From Bog-473 sp963770645 (GTDB taxonomy: Bacteria > Actinomycetota > Acidimicrobiia > Acidimicrobiales > RAAP-2): 64,000 bases of DNA. The translations under genes were made by a program, and so were the position numbers. The notes under the pieces are model-generated. The model was not told the origin of the DNA, did not search any database, and saw only the letters and a list, made by a program, of their open reading frames with translations. Below, one piece after another: positions 17,722 through 25,722 of the stretch. The DNA lies in assembly GCA_963770645.1 (NCBI GenBank), contig CAVYQL010000004.1:806001-870000 (forward strand), given 5' to 3'. The number at the start of each line of letters is the position of its first letter. Positions within the stretch are counted from its first letter, which is position 1.

Positions 17722-18516
17722 ATGATCCTCGACCGGTTTCTCGTCACCGACCAGGTTGCCGTCGTGACCGGCAGCGGGCGCGGCATCGGCGCCGCCACCG
17801 CGGTGGCGCTCGCCGAGGCGGGGGCGGACGTCGTGCTGGCTGCCCGCACCGAGGATCAGCTGCGCGAGGTGGCGAAGAGCGTGGAGGCGGCCGGGCGCCG
17901 AGCGGTGGTAGTACCCGGTGACCTGACCGACTTCGAGCTCATGACGTCGCTGGCCGAGACGGCAGCGTCCGAATTCGGTCGCCTCGACATCGTCGTGAAC
18001 AACATGGGTGGGACCATGCCGCGGCCGTTGCTCGACACGTCACCCCGGTTCTTGGAAGAGGCCTTCCGCTTCAATGTCTCGTCGGGGCACGCACTGCTGC
18101 GCGCCGCGGTGCCCCGCATGCTCGAAGGCGAGCATCCCGGCGGGGCCATCGTCAGCATCTCCTCGGTCATGGGCCACGTGGCCGGCCGGGGCTACCTGGC
18201 CTACGGCACGGCGAAGGGCGCCCTCGAGCAGTACACCCGCCTCGCCTCGCGCGACCTGGCGCCGCGCATCCGCGTCAATGCGATCGGGGTGGGCTCGACC
18301 GCCACCTCCGCCCTCGACATCGTCATGTCGAGCGACGAGCTGCGCACCGCCATGGAAGAGTCCACGCCACTGCAGCGGCTGGGCCACGTCGACGACATCG
18401 CGTCGGCGATCTTGTACCTCGCCTCCCCCGCCGGGGCCTATGTCACGGGGAAGGTGATCGAGGTGGACGGCGGCTTGCAGTCGCCCAACCTTGAGATGCC
18501 GATACCGGACCTCTGA
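17722..18516 (+). CDS. short-chain dehydrogenase/reductase (SDR), copy 1
   Basis: A 264-residue classical SDR. The cofactor motif is VTGSGRGIGAATAVALAEAG, the NNMGG block follows, and the catalytic Ser and YGTAK are near residues 145-160. The C-terminus ends in VTGKVIEVDGGLQSPN, as in FabG-like enzymes. ATG 17722 was chosen because the family start MILDRF matches the paralogue at 33.7 kb exactly. It is followed 28 bp later by a dehydrogenase of the diaminopentanoate dehydrogenase-like fold; a second pair of the same two families occurs at 32.7-34.5 kb in the opposite order. Substrate is unknown. Confidence 0.87.
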   Translation: MILDRFLVTDQVAVVTGSGRGIGAATAVALAEAGADVVLAARTEDQLREVAKSVEAAGRRAVVVPGDLTDFELMTSLAETAASEFGRLDIVVNNMGGTMPRPLLDTSPRFLEEAFRFNVSSGHALLRAAVPRMLEGEHPGGAIVSISSVMGHVAGRGYLAYGTAKGALEQYTRLASRDLAPRIRVNAIGVGSTATSALDIVMSSDELRTAMEESTPLQRLGHVDDIASAILYLASPAGAYVTGKVIEVDGGLQSPNLEMPIPDL

Positions 18517-18544
18517 TCTCAGCCCAACGACCAAGGAGGCGGCC

Positions 18545-19609
18545 ATGCCCTACCGCGTCGTGCAATGGAGTACTGGCAACGTCGGGCGCCACGCCCTCGC
18601 CGGCATCGCCGCCCACCCCGAGCTGCAACTGGTCGGGGTCTTCGTGTCCACGCCGGACAAGGTCGGACACGACGCCGGCGTGCTGGCTGGTCTCGAGGAG
18701 CTCCTCGGCATCTCAGCCACGAGTGATGCCGACGCGCTCCTCGCGCTGAAGCCGGACTGCATCGTGCACACCGCCATGGCGGACGACCGGATCTTCGAGG
18801 CGCTCGGCGATCTCGAGCGCTTTCTCGGCGCCGGCTGCAACGTGGTGTCGTCGAGCCCGGTGATGCTCCAGTACCCCGCGCCCGGCGACCCGCTGGCCGC
18901 ACCGGTGATCGCTGCGGCGGAGAAGGCGGGCGTGTCCATCTTCGTCAACGGCGTCGATCCGGGTTTCGCCAACGACGTGCTCCCCCTCGTGCTCACAGGC
19001 GTGAGCGAGCGGATCGAGGAGGTCCGCTGCTCCGAGGTGCTCAACTACAACACCTATAACCAGCCGATGGTGCTCTTCGACATCATGGGCTTCGGCCGCG
19101 ACCTGCGCGACGTGCCACTCTTGCTCAGTCCGGGCGTGCTGATCTCGGCGTGGGGCAGCGTGGTGCGCCAGATCGCCGCCGGGCTCGACGTGACACTGAC
19201 GGACGTGACCGAGTGGTACGAGCGCGAGGCGGCGCCCGAGGACTTCGAGGTCGACGCCGGGACCATCAAGGCCGGCACCGCCGCCGCGCTGCACTTCGAG
19301 GTGCGCGGCATGGTGGGCGACCGGCCCGTCATCGTGCTCGAGCACGTCACCAGGCTGCGCGACGACCTGGGCGCGGCCTGGCCCCAGCCGGCGGGACAGG
19401 GCTGCTACCGCGTCCAGATCACCGGCGAGCCCAACTACACACTCGACCTGCAACTGATGGGGACCGACGGGGACCACAACACGGCAGGGCTGAAGGCCAC
19501 GGCGATGCGCCTGGTCAATGCCGTGCCCGCCGTGGTGCAGGCGGCACCCGGCCTGGTCACCGCGCTCGACCTTCCCCTGGTGACGGGGCGGGGGCTCGCC
19601 GTCACCTAG
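18545..19609 (+). CDS. dihydrodipicolinate reductase-like dehydrogenase, copy 1
   Basis: A 354-residue NAD(P)-dependent protein of the dihydrodipicolinate reductase/2,4-diaminopentanoate dehydrogenase-like family common in actinobacteria. The N-terminal Rossmann motif is VVQWSTGNVGRHALAGI. The central part has HTAMADDRIFEALGDLERFL and NGVDPGFANDVLPLVL, and the C-terminus carries TAMRLVNAVPAVVQAAPGL. ATG 18545 follows AAGGAGG. Members are often annotated as dihydrodipicolinate reductase, but this one is not next to lysine genes and its length and C-terminus differ from DapB. The paired SDR suggests a shared catabolic or steroid/terpene-type pathway; that is only inference. Confidence 0.75.
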   Translation: MPYRVVQWSTGNVGRHALAGIAAHPELQLVGVFVSTPDKVGHDAGVLAGLEELLGISATSDADALLALKPDCIVHTAMADDRIFEALGDLERFLGAGCNVVSSSPVMLQYPAPGDPLAAPVIAAAEKAGVSIFVNGVDPGFANDVLPLVLTGVSERIEEVRCSEVLNYNTYNQPMVLFDIMGFGRDLRDVPLLLSPGVLISAWGSVVRQIAAGLDVTLTDVTEWYEREAAPEDFEVDAGTIKAGTAAALHFEVRGMVGDRPVIVLEHVTRLRDDLGAAWPQPAGQGCYRVQITGEPNYTLDLQLMGTDGDHNTAGLKATAMRLVNAVPAVVQAAPGLVTALDLPLVTGRGLAVT

Positions 19610-19627
19610 ACGCCGACACGCCGCCGG

Positions 19628-20113
19628 TCATGACCCGAGCTCCGACGCCACCACCTCGTCGAGCCGGCCGTGGGAGTCGATGATCCCACCCTCCATGCCG
19701 TTGGCGACGTGCATGTCGCGTGCTTCGACCGAGCTGTGCACCATCGTCGTCACCATCATGGTGCCGCCCTCGACCGGCTCGCAGAGCATGGTCTCGGTGG
19801 CCATGTGCTCGGGCGCTCCCTCCCAGACGAATGTGCCAACGCGCTTGCGCGGCGGGTCGAGCTCGAGGAACTCTCCGTGGAACGCGAACTCGGTGCCGTC
19901 GGGGGCGCGCTGGACGAGCCGCCAGGCGCCACCGACACGAAGGTCGGCTTCGCACTCAGTGTTCTCGAGATGCCGCGGACCGATCCAGCGACGGATGTAC
20001 TCGGGCTCCGTGATGGCGCGGTACACCAATTCCGGCGGTGCTTTGAAGAACCGGCGGATGTAGATGACAGGCTCTCCGGGTGGGGTCGTGATCTCAGTCG
20101 GCGTGTCGGTCAT
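19628..20113 (-). CDS. SRPBCC (AHSA1/START-like) domain protein
   Basis: A 161-residue helix-grip protein of the Aha1/START-like family. Family features are FKAPPELVYRAITEPEYIRRWIG at residues 24-46, GGAWRLV, and the late GGTMMVTTMV strand. It is the second gene of an operon: the arsR-type repressor gene stops two bases before ATG 20113, and AAGGTG serves as ribosome site. ArsR-SRPBCC pairs are widespread; the SRPBCC partner is thought to bind a hydrophobic ligand. No ligand can be named from the sequence. Confidence 0.85.
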   Translation of the reverse strand: MTDTPTEITTPPGEPVIYIRRFFKAPPELVYRAITEPEYIRRWIGPRHLENTECEADLRVGGAWRLVQRAPDGTEFAFHGEFLELDPPRKRVGTFVWEGAPEHMATETMLCEPVEGGTMMVTTMVHSSVEARDMHVANGMEGGIIDSHGRLDEVVASELGS

Positions 20114-20115
20114 GG

Positions 20116-20508
20116 TCACCTTGCTTCTCCTTTGTTGTGGTCCTGCGTGTCGCGTTCCGGCCCGTCCTGGAGCTCTTCGAGCAGTTCGTCGAGGCGCTCG
20201 AAGCTCCCCTCCCAAAATTCGCGGTACGAACCGACCCAGTCGGAAAGATGCTTGAGCCGCACCGGCTCGAGGTGGCAGAGGCGCTGACGGGCCTGCCGGC
20301 GTCTCGAAATCAGCCCGGCCTCCTCGAGCACATTGAGGTGCTTCGTGACGGCGGGCTGGCTCATGGGGAATGGTGCCGCCACGTCGAGGACGCCGGCGTC
20401 GCCCTCGGCCAGCCGGGCCAGGATCGCCCGCCGGGTGGGGTCCGACAGTGCACTGAAGGCCCGGTCGAGCTCACGCTCGGTCAGTTCGGCCATCTCCGTC
20501 GGAGGCAT
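20116..20508 (-). CDS. ArsR-family winged-helix repressor
   Basis: A small DNA-binding repressor (about 130 residues). The core is LDRAFSALSDPTRRAILARL followed by the recognition helix MSQPAVTKHLNVLEEAGLI and RRRQARQRLCHLEP. There is no metal-binding ELCVCDL motif, so it belongs to the non-metal, SRPBCC-linked ArsR group. Candidate starts are ATG 20514, 20508 and 20493. Because a perfect palindrome and the -10 element overlap these codons, the mRNA is probably leaderless and ATG 20508 is a reasonable choice. It is likely to repress itself and the downstream SRPBCC gene. Confidence 0.87.
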   Translation of the reverse strand: MPPTEMAELTERELDRAFSALSDPTRRAILARLAEGDAGVLDVAAPFPMSQPAVTKHLNVLEEAGLISRRRQARQRLCHLEPVRLKHLSDWVGSYREFWEGSFERLDELLEELQDGPERDTQDHNKGEAR

Positions 20509-20522
20509 AACCATATGGTTAT
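20507..20522. promoter_or_regulatory. 16-bp palindromic operator for the ArsR-type repressor
   Basis: ATAACCATATGGTTAT is a perfect 16-bp palindrome, strikingly AT-rich for this DNA. It overlaps both the -10 element and the first possible start codons of the arsR-type gene, the position expected for an autorepression site. Confidence 0.8.
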
Positions 20523-20544
20523 ATGAAGGCCTCTCGTTTGTCAA
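20518..20544 (-). promoter_or_regulatory. promoter of the arsR-SRPBCC operon
   Basis: On the minus strand a perfect TTGACA (20544-20539) is followed after 15 bases by TATAAC (20523-20518). The spacer is short but usable. Initiation about seven bases downstream would fall at 20511, only a few bases from ATG 20508, implying leaderless translation. Confidence 0.6.
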
Positions 20545-20600
20545 CCCACTGACGCGAACCCTGGTCCGAGTCGATCAGATCGCAACAGCCCTCCCCTAAT

Positions 20601-22178
20601 GTGCAGCCACGAATGGGGGACGCCCGTAGCACCCCGCACCGTGCCGGACGAGGGTTCGTGCGCCGTCTCGTCGCTGGTGTCGCCGTAGCGGGATTGGCGA
20701 CCGTCACCGCGTCCGTAGCCGCGCCCGCCGCCCCAGCACGGGTGCGCGCGCTCCCCACCCCACCCGAAGCGCACTCGGGCGCGGCGTCGTGGCCCTACCC
20801 GGACCACGATCCCTCGAACTCGCGGCTGGCGACCGGGTCGCCGATCACGGCGAAGAACCTACGCACGCTGACGACGGCCTGGAAGGTGTCCGCCAGCGGT
20901 GGTCTTCCCACGTCGCCCATCGTGGTCGGCCACAACGTCTTCGTCGAGGATCAGGTCGGCGAGGTCTTCGACATCGACCTCGACAGCGGACGAGTGATCT
21001 GGAAGTCGCCGTCGAACGGCTACTCCGTTGGACCCGAGGGTGTGGCCGTCGCCTGGGGCAAGGTCTTCGGCGTCACGCCCACCTCCTTGTTCGCGCTCGA
21101 CGAGAAGACCGGCGGTCAGCTGTGGTCCACCCGGCTGACCCGGACGGCGACCGACGGGATCGACGTGCAGCCGCAGGTCGTCGGTCGCGAAGTGATCGCG
21201 TCCACCGTGCCCGTGAGCATCAAGGGCATCTATACCGGCGGGGACCGCGGGTTCGTCGACGCGGTCGCAGAGAACTCTGGGAAGCTGCTCTGGGGCTTCG
21301 ACACCGTGGCGTCATCCACCTTGTGGGGGGACCCGTTGGTGAACTCGGGCGGAGGCTCGTGGTACCCGCCGTCGTTCTCGCCGCGCACCGGCTTGCTCTA
21401 CGTGGGCGTAGCCAACCCGGCGCCGTTCGTCGGCACGCCTCAATATCCCAACGGGAGCAGCCGCCCGGGGCCGAACCTCTACACGGACTCCACCGTCGCG
21501 CTCGAGATCGGCACCGGCCGGTTGGTCTGGTATCACCAGGCGACCCCGCACGACCTCTTCGACCGGGACTTCGTGCACACGATGGTCGTGCCGGTTCCCG
21601 CCGCAGCGGGGCGCCCGGCCACGACGGTCGTCGTGGGAACCGGTAAGAGCGGTGTGGTGATCGGGATGAACCCTCTGACGGGCCGGCAACTGTGGCGCAC
21701 GCCGGTCGGGATCCACAAGAACAACGTCTCCGCGCTGTCCGGCCCGACTGAGATCCTGCCCGGGACCTTCGGCGGTGTGCTGACTCCACCAGCGTCAGCA
21801 CACGGAACGGTGTTCGTGGCGACCCTGAACGCGCCGGACACCTTGTACCCCGACCAGACCGAGTACTTCGGGGGGAAGACCGGCACCATGCCGGGCCAGG
21901 TCGTGGCGATCGACGCGCGCACCGGACGCATTCTGTGGAACACGCGTGTGCCCGGTGACCCTACGGGAGGTGTGACTCTGGTCAACAACGTCGTCCTCAC
22001 GGCGACACTGCAAGGCGCCGTCCTCGGCCTGTCTATGTCGACCGGCCGAATTCTCTGGCGGCTCCAGGCCCCCGGCGGCATCGACGGTTGGATGTCGGTG
22101 GCCGGCCGAACGATCGTCGTGCCGGTCGGCTTCGCCAAGCCGCCGACGATCTGGGCGCTGCGCCTCCCGTCCGCCTAG
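20601..22178 (+). CDS. secreted PQQ-type beta-propeller protein
   Basis: A 525-residue exported protein with a PQQ-dependent dehydrogenase-like propeller. Residues 13-50 form a signal peptide (RRLVAGVAVAGLATVTASV then Ala-rich). Six or more propeller docking blocks are visible, such as GRVIWKSPSN, GQLWSTRLT, GKLLWGF, GRLVWYHQATPHDLFDRDF, GRQLWRTPVG and GRILWNTRVPGD. The HQATPHDLFDRDF stretch resembles quinoprotein alcohol dehydrogenases, but the adjacent-cysteine disulfide of those enzymes is absent (no Cys is seen). PQQ binding is therefore uncertain. Start GTG 20601 or ATG 20613. It is divergent from the arsR-type operon. Confidence 0.8.
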   Translation: MQPRMGDARSTPHRAGRGFVRRLVAGVAVAGLATVTASVAAPAAPARVRALPTPPEAHSGAASWPYPDHDPSNSRLATGSPITAKNLRTLTTAWKVSASGGLPTSPIVVGHNVFVEDQVGEVFDIDLDSGRVIWKSPSNGYSVGPEGVAVAWGKVFGVTPTSLFALDEKTGGQLWSTRLTRTATDGIDVQPQVVGREVIASTVPVSIKGIYTGGDRGFVDAVAENSGKLLWGFDTVASSTLWGDPLVNSGGGSWYPPSFSPRTGLLYVGVANPAPFVGTPQYPNGSSRPGPNLYTDSTVALEIGTGRLVWYHQATPHDLFDRDFVHTMVVPVPAAAGRPATTVVVGTGKSGVVIGMNPLTGRQLWRTPVGIHKNNVSALSGPTEILPGTFGGVLTPPASAHGTVFVATLNAPDTLYPDQTEYFGGKTGTMPGQVVAIDARTGRILWNTRVPGDPTGGVTLVNNVVLTATLQGAVLGLSMSTGRILWRLQAPGGIDGWMSVAGRTIVVPVGFAKPPTIWALRLPSA

Positions 22179-22213
22179 CGAGACGATGTCGGGCGTTGTG
22201 GCACGCCGAGCTG

Positions 22214-22480
22214 CTACCTGCCGTTGCGCTCGCGATGGCTGCAGCCCGGCCAACAGCAGGGTCTGCGCATGCCGTCCTCCAGCTCCTCCTTGGTCCGACG
22301 TATACGGCGCTCTCGGGTCTTCTCCTGCTTGGCGTCCTCGACCCAGCATATGAATTCGTTGCGGGCCAGGGGCGTGATGTCCTTCCAGGCATCGAGTGCC
22401 ACGGGATTGGCGATCAGCGCGGTGCGCAGATCTCCGGGAAGCTTGTGCACCACCCCACCGGGCACTCGCGCGCTGCTCAC
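22214..22480 (-). CDS. YdeI/OmpD-associated family small protein
   Basis: An 88-residue protein matching the C-terminal part of YdeI/OmpD-associated proteins: LRTALIANPVALDAWKDITP, then NEFICWVEDAKQEKTRERRI. The C-terminal tail PCCWPGCSHRERNGR holds three cysteines and a histidine, a possible metal site not usual for the family. It begins at GTG 22480 and lies 30 bp after dnaE2 on the same strand, so it could be the last gene of the SOS operon. Function is unknown. Confidence 0.65.
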   Translation of the reverse strand: MSSARVPGGVVHKLPGDLRTALIANPVALDAWKDITPLARNEFICWVEDAKQEKTRERRIRRTKEELEDGMRRPCCWPGCSHRERNGR

Positions 22481-22510
22481 CGGGTCAGGGTAGCGCCCGC
22501 CTCCAAACCC

Positions 22511-25500
22511 CTAGCGGAAGTCCCGGCTCGCCGGTACGGCCGTCCCCACCACCAACGCCTCCACCCGTTCGGCGTCGAAGCTGACTGCACCCTGGCCCTT
22601 GCGCACGCGCCCGCGGATCAACAGCACGGGTGCGTGGCGCGCCACATGCTTCCAGCGGGCCCACGCACCGCGGGAGAAGACGACGTTGACGTGGCCGGTC
22701 TCGTCCTCGAGGTTGACGAACACCGCGCCACGCGCCGTCTCGGGATGCTGGCGGTGCGTGACCACGCCGGCCACTGTCGCCCGCTCCCCGTCGGCGCACG
22801 CCTCGAGCTCGACGGCCGTCCGGACGTCCATGGCCTCGAGTCGCTCGCGGGCCAGGTGCATGGCGGTGCGCTCGGGAGCCAGCCCGAGCGCCCACAAGTC
22901 GTCGCCGACCGCCTCGTAGAGGCTGGGCTCGGGCAGCGACGGGGCCTCGACCCCCACCACGATGCCGGGCAGCCGATCGGGCGTTCCCTGCGCGGCAGCG
23001 CCGGCCGCCCACAGCAGCCGGCGCCGGGAGGCGGCGGTGCCACGGGGCTCGCGCTCGGCCCCGCCTTCTTCCGCGCCCTCGGTGTCCCCGGGGTCGAGCG
23101 CGCCACCGGCGGCCAGCGTCTCGAGTTGCGCCTGGGTCACCCCGGCTCGGCGCACCAGGTCTTCGCCGTCGCGCCAGGGACGTCCGCCCACGATGCGCTC
23201 GGCCGTCGCCTCCCCCACCCCGCGCACCGACGCCAGTCCGAGCCGCAGCAACGGGTCCTCTCTCGAGCCCTCGAGCGACGCCCCCACCTCCGAGCGGTTC
23301 ACGTGCGGCCGGCACACCCCCACGCCGTGGCGCTGCGCGTCGGCCACCAGTGACTGGGGCGACCAGAAGCCCATGGGCTGGGAGTTGAGCAACCCCGCGG
23401 TGAACGCTGCCGGGTAGTGCAGCTTCAGCCAGGCGGAGGAGTAGACGAGATGCGCGAACGACACCGAGTGCGACTCGGGGAAACCGAAGTTGGCGAAGGC
23501 GGCCAGCGCCTCGAAGACCTGGTCGGCCACCGCGCCGGTCACGCCGCGCGCCGCCATGCCGTCGTAGAGCCTCGCCCGCATCTTGTCCATGCGCGCGGCA
23601 GAGCGCTTGGCCGCCATGGCCTGGCGCAGCTCGTCGGCGTCGGCCGCGCTGAACCCGGCGACGGCCACGGCCATCTCCATTAGCTGCTCTTGGAAGAGGG
23701 GCACGCCGAGCGTGCGCTCGAGGATCGGCTCGAGCAGCGGGTGCAGGTAGGTGACCTTCTCATCGCCGCGGCGACGCCGGATGTAGGGGTTGACCGCGTG
23801 CCCCTGGATCGGCCCGGGCCGGATCAGCGCCACCTCGATCGCGATGTCGTAGAAGGTGCGCGGCGCCACCCGCGGCAGCGTCCCCATCTGGGCCCGGCTC
23901 TCGACCTGGAAGACCCCCACCGTGTCGGCCCGGGACAGCAGGTCGTAGACGGCGTCCTCCTGGGGCAGCTGCCCGAGGTCGACGGTCACCTGGTGGAAGC
24001 CGCGCACGAGGTCGACCATGCGGTGCAGCGCCTCGAGCATGCCGAGCCCCAACAGGTCGAACTTCACCAGGCCGATGGCGGCGCAGTCGTCCTTGTCCCA
24101 CTGCAGCACGCTGCGCCCGGGCATGCGGCCCCACTCGACGGGGCAGACCTCGACGACCGGACGGTCGCACAGCACCATGCCGGCCGAGTGGATGCCGAGG
24201 TGGCGCGGCCGGTCGAGGACCTCGGCTGCCAGCTCGGCCACCAGCATGGGCACGCCGCCGCCCTGTGCCTCTGACACTTCCTCCACGGCCCCGGCCGAGG
24301 AGATGCCGCGCCCGTGCCCGGCGTCGATGCCGGCCGACCACGCGTCCACCTGTTCGGGGGTGAAGCCGAACGCTTTGCCCACGTCACGCACGGCCGAACG
24401 CGGCCGATACGTGATGACGTTGGCCACCTGCGCGGCGTGGCGGCGGCCGTAGCGCTCGTAGACGTACTGGATGACCTCTTCGCGCCGCCCCGACTCGATG
24501 TCCACGTCGATGTCGGGCGGCCCGTCACGCGCCGGCGAGAGGAAGCGCTCGAAGAGAAGCCCGAGGTCGACGGCGTCGACGTTGGTGACGCCGAGCGCGT
24601 AGCAAACGGCCGAGTTGGCCGCCGAGCCCCGTCCCTGGCAGTAGATGTCGAGGCGCCGGCACACCTGCGCGATGTCCCACACGATGAGGAAGTAACCGGC
24701 GAAGCCGAGCTGGCCGATCACGTCGAGCTCGCGGTGGATCTGCTTCCACGCGCCGGACACCCGCTCGGCCCCGGGCGGCCCGTAGCGCGCCGTCGCGCCC
24801 TCGGTCACCAGCTGGCGCAGGTAGCCCTGCTCGTCCATCCCCGCCGGCACGGGAAAGTCCGGCAGGCGCGGCGCGACGAGGCGCAGGTCGAAGGCACAGG
24901 CGCGCCCGAGCTCGGCGGCGCGGGCGACCACACCGGGCCAGCGGGCGAAGCGCCGCGACTGCTCGGCCGCCGAGCGCAGGCAGGCCACCGGGGCGGGGGG
25001 CAGCCAGCCCTCGAGCTCGGCCAGCGGGCGGCGCGCCCGCACCGCGGCGAGCGTGGTGGCCAGGCGGTACCCCGCCGGCGTGGCGTAGTGCACGTTGTTG
25101 GTGGCCACCGCGTCGACGCCCCACTCCACGGCGAGACGTGCCAGCGCGTCGTTGCGCGCCGTGTCGAGCGGGTCCCCGTGGTCCCACAACTCGAGCGCGA
25201 CGTTGGCGCGGCCGAACGCGGCGACGAGGCGTCCGACTTCTTTGGAGGCCGCCCGGGGCCCGGCCTCCATCAGCGCGGCGGGAACCGACCCCTTCCGGCA
25301 GCCACTGAGCACCAGCCAGTGCCCGCCCGCAGCGCGCGCCAGCGCGTCGAGGGTGAAGATGGGCTTGCCCTTCTCCCCGCCCGCGAGATGCGCGTCGGCC
25401 AGCACGGTGGACAGGCGCGCGTAGCCGTCGGGGTCGCGGGCGAGCACGACGAGATGCGCGCCGGCGGGGTCGGGCTCGCCCGTGCGCAAGCCGGCCGGCG

Positions 25501-25714
25501 CCAGCGTCACCTCAGTGCCGAAGACCGTCGGCAACCCGCAGGCGCGCGCGGCAATGGCGAAGCGCACCACGCCGTAGAAGCCGTGGTGATCGGTCAGCGC
25601 CAGCGCATCGAGCCCGAGCCGGTCCGCCTCGGCCACCAGCTCCTCGGGGTCGCTGCTGCCGTCGAGGAAGCTGAACCCCGAGTGCGCGTGCAGCTCGGCA
25701 TAGGCCTCAGTCAT
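22511..25714 (-). CDS. dnaE2: error-prone DNA polymerase III alpha subunit
   Basis: The 1067-residue catalytic polymerase of the actinobacterial mutasome, which copies damaged DNA with ImuA and ImuB. The N-terminal PHP domain begins YAELHAHSGFSFLDGSSDPE. The polymerase core has CQGRGSAANSAVCYALGVT and the catalytic acids in GPPDIDVDIESGRREEVIQY near residue 400, then KFDLLGLGMLEALHRMVD. A C-terminal OB-fold is visible (VFVNLEDETGHVNVVFSRGA near residue 995). Length and domain order match DnaE2, not the 1150-1200-residue DnaE1. It lies eight bases after imuB and downstream of the LexA box, so it should be induced by DNA damage. Confidence 0.95.
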   Translation of the reverse strand: MTEAYAELHAHSGFSFLDGSSDPEELVAEADRLGLDALALTDHHGFYGVVRFAIAARACGLPTVFGTEVTLAPAGLRTGEPDPAGAHLVVLARDPDGYARLSTVLADAHLAGGEKGKPIFTLDALARAAGGHWLVLSGCRKGSVPAALMEAGPRAASKEVGRLVAAFGRANVALELWDHGDPLDTARNDALARLAVEWGVDAVATNNVHYATPAGYRLATTLAAVRARRPLAELEGWLPPAPVACLRSAAEQSRRFARWPGVVARAAELGRACAFDLRLVAPRLPDFPVPAGMDEQGYLRQLVTEGATARYGPPGAERVSGAWKQIHRELDVIGQLGFAGYFLIVWDIAQVCRRLDIYCQGRGSAANSAVCYALGVTNVDAVDLGLLFERFLSPARDGPPDIDVDIESGRREEVIQYVYERYGRRHAAQVANVITYRPRSAVRDVGKAFGFTPEQVDAWSAGIDAGHGRGISSAGAVEEVSEAQGGGVPMLVAELAAEVLDRPRHLGIHSAGMVLCDRPVVEVCPVEWGRMPGRSVLQWDKDDCAAIGLVKFDLLGLGMLEALHRMVDLVRGFHQVTVDLGQLPQEDAVYDLLSRADTVGVFQVESRAQMGTLPRVAPRTFYDIAIEVALIRPGPIQGHAVNPYIRRRRGDEKVTYLHPLLEPILERTLGVPLFQEQLMEMAVAVAGFSAADADELRQAMAAKRSAARMDKMRARLYDGMAARGVTGAVADQVFEALAAFANFGFPESHSVSFAHLVYSSAWLKLHYPAAFTAGLLNSQPMGFWSPQSLVADAQRHGVGVCRPHVNRSEVGASLEGSREDPLLRLGLASVRGVGEATAERIVGGRPWRDGEDLVRRAGVTQAQLETLAAGGALDPGDTEGAEEGGAEREPRGTAASRRRLLWAAGAAAQGTPDRLPGIVVGVEAPSLPEPSLYEAVGDDLWALGLAPERTAMHLARERLEAMDVRTAVELEACADGERATVAGVVTHRQHPETARGAVFVNLEDETGHVNVVFSRGAWARWKHVARHAPVLLIRGRVRKGQGAVSFDAERVEALVVGTAVPASRDFR

Positions 25715-25722
25715 CGCGCGCC

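Noticed and set aside
18545..19609. Lysine-pathway DapB
   Set aside because: The Rossmann motif is similar, but the length (354), C-terminus and neighbours do not fit dihydrodipicolinate reductase.
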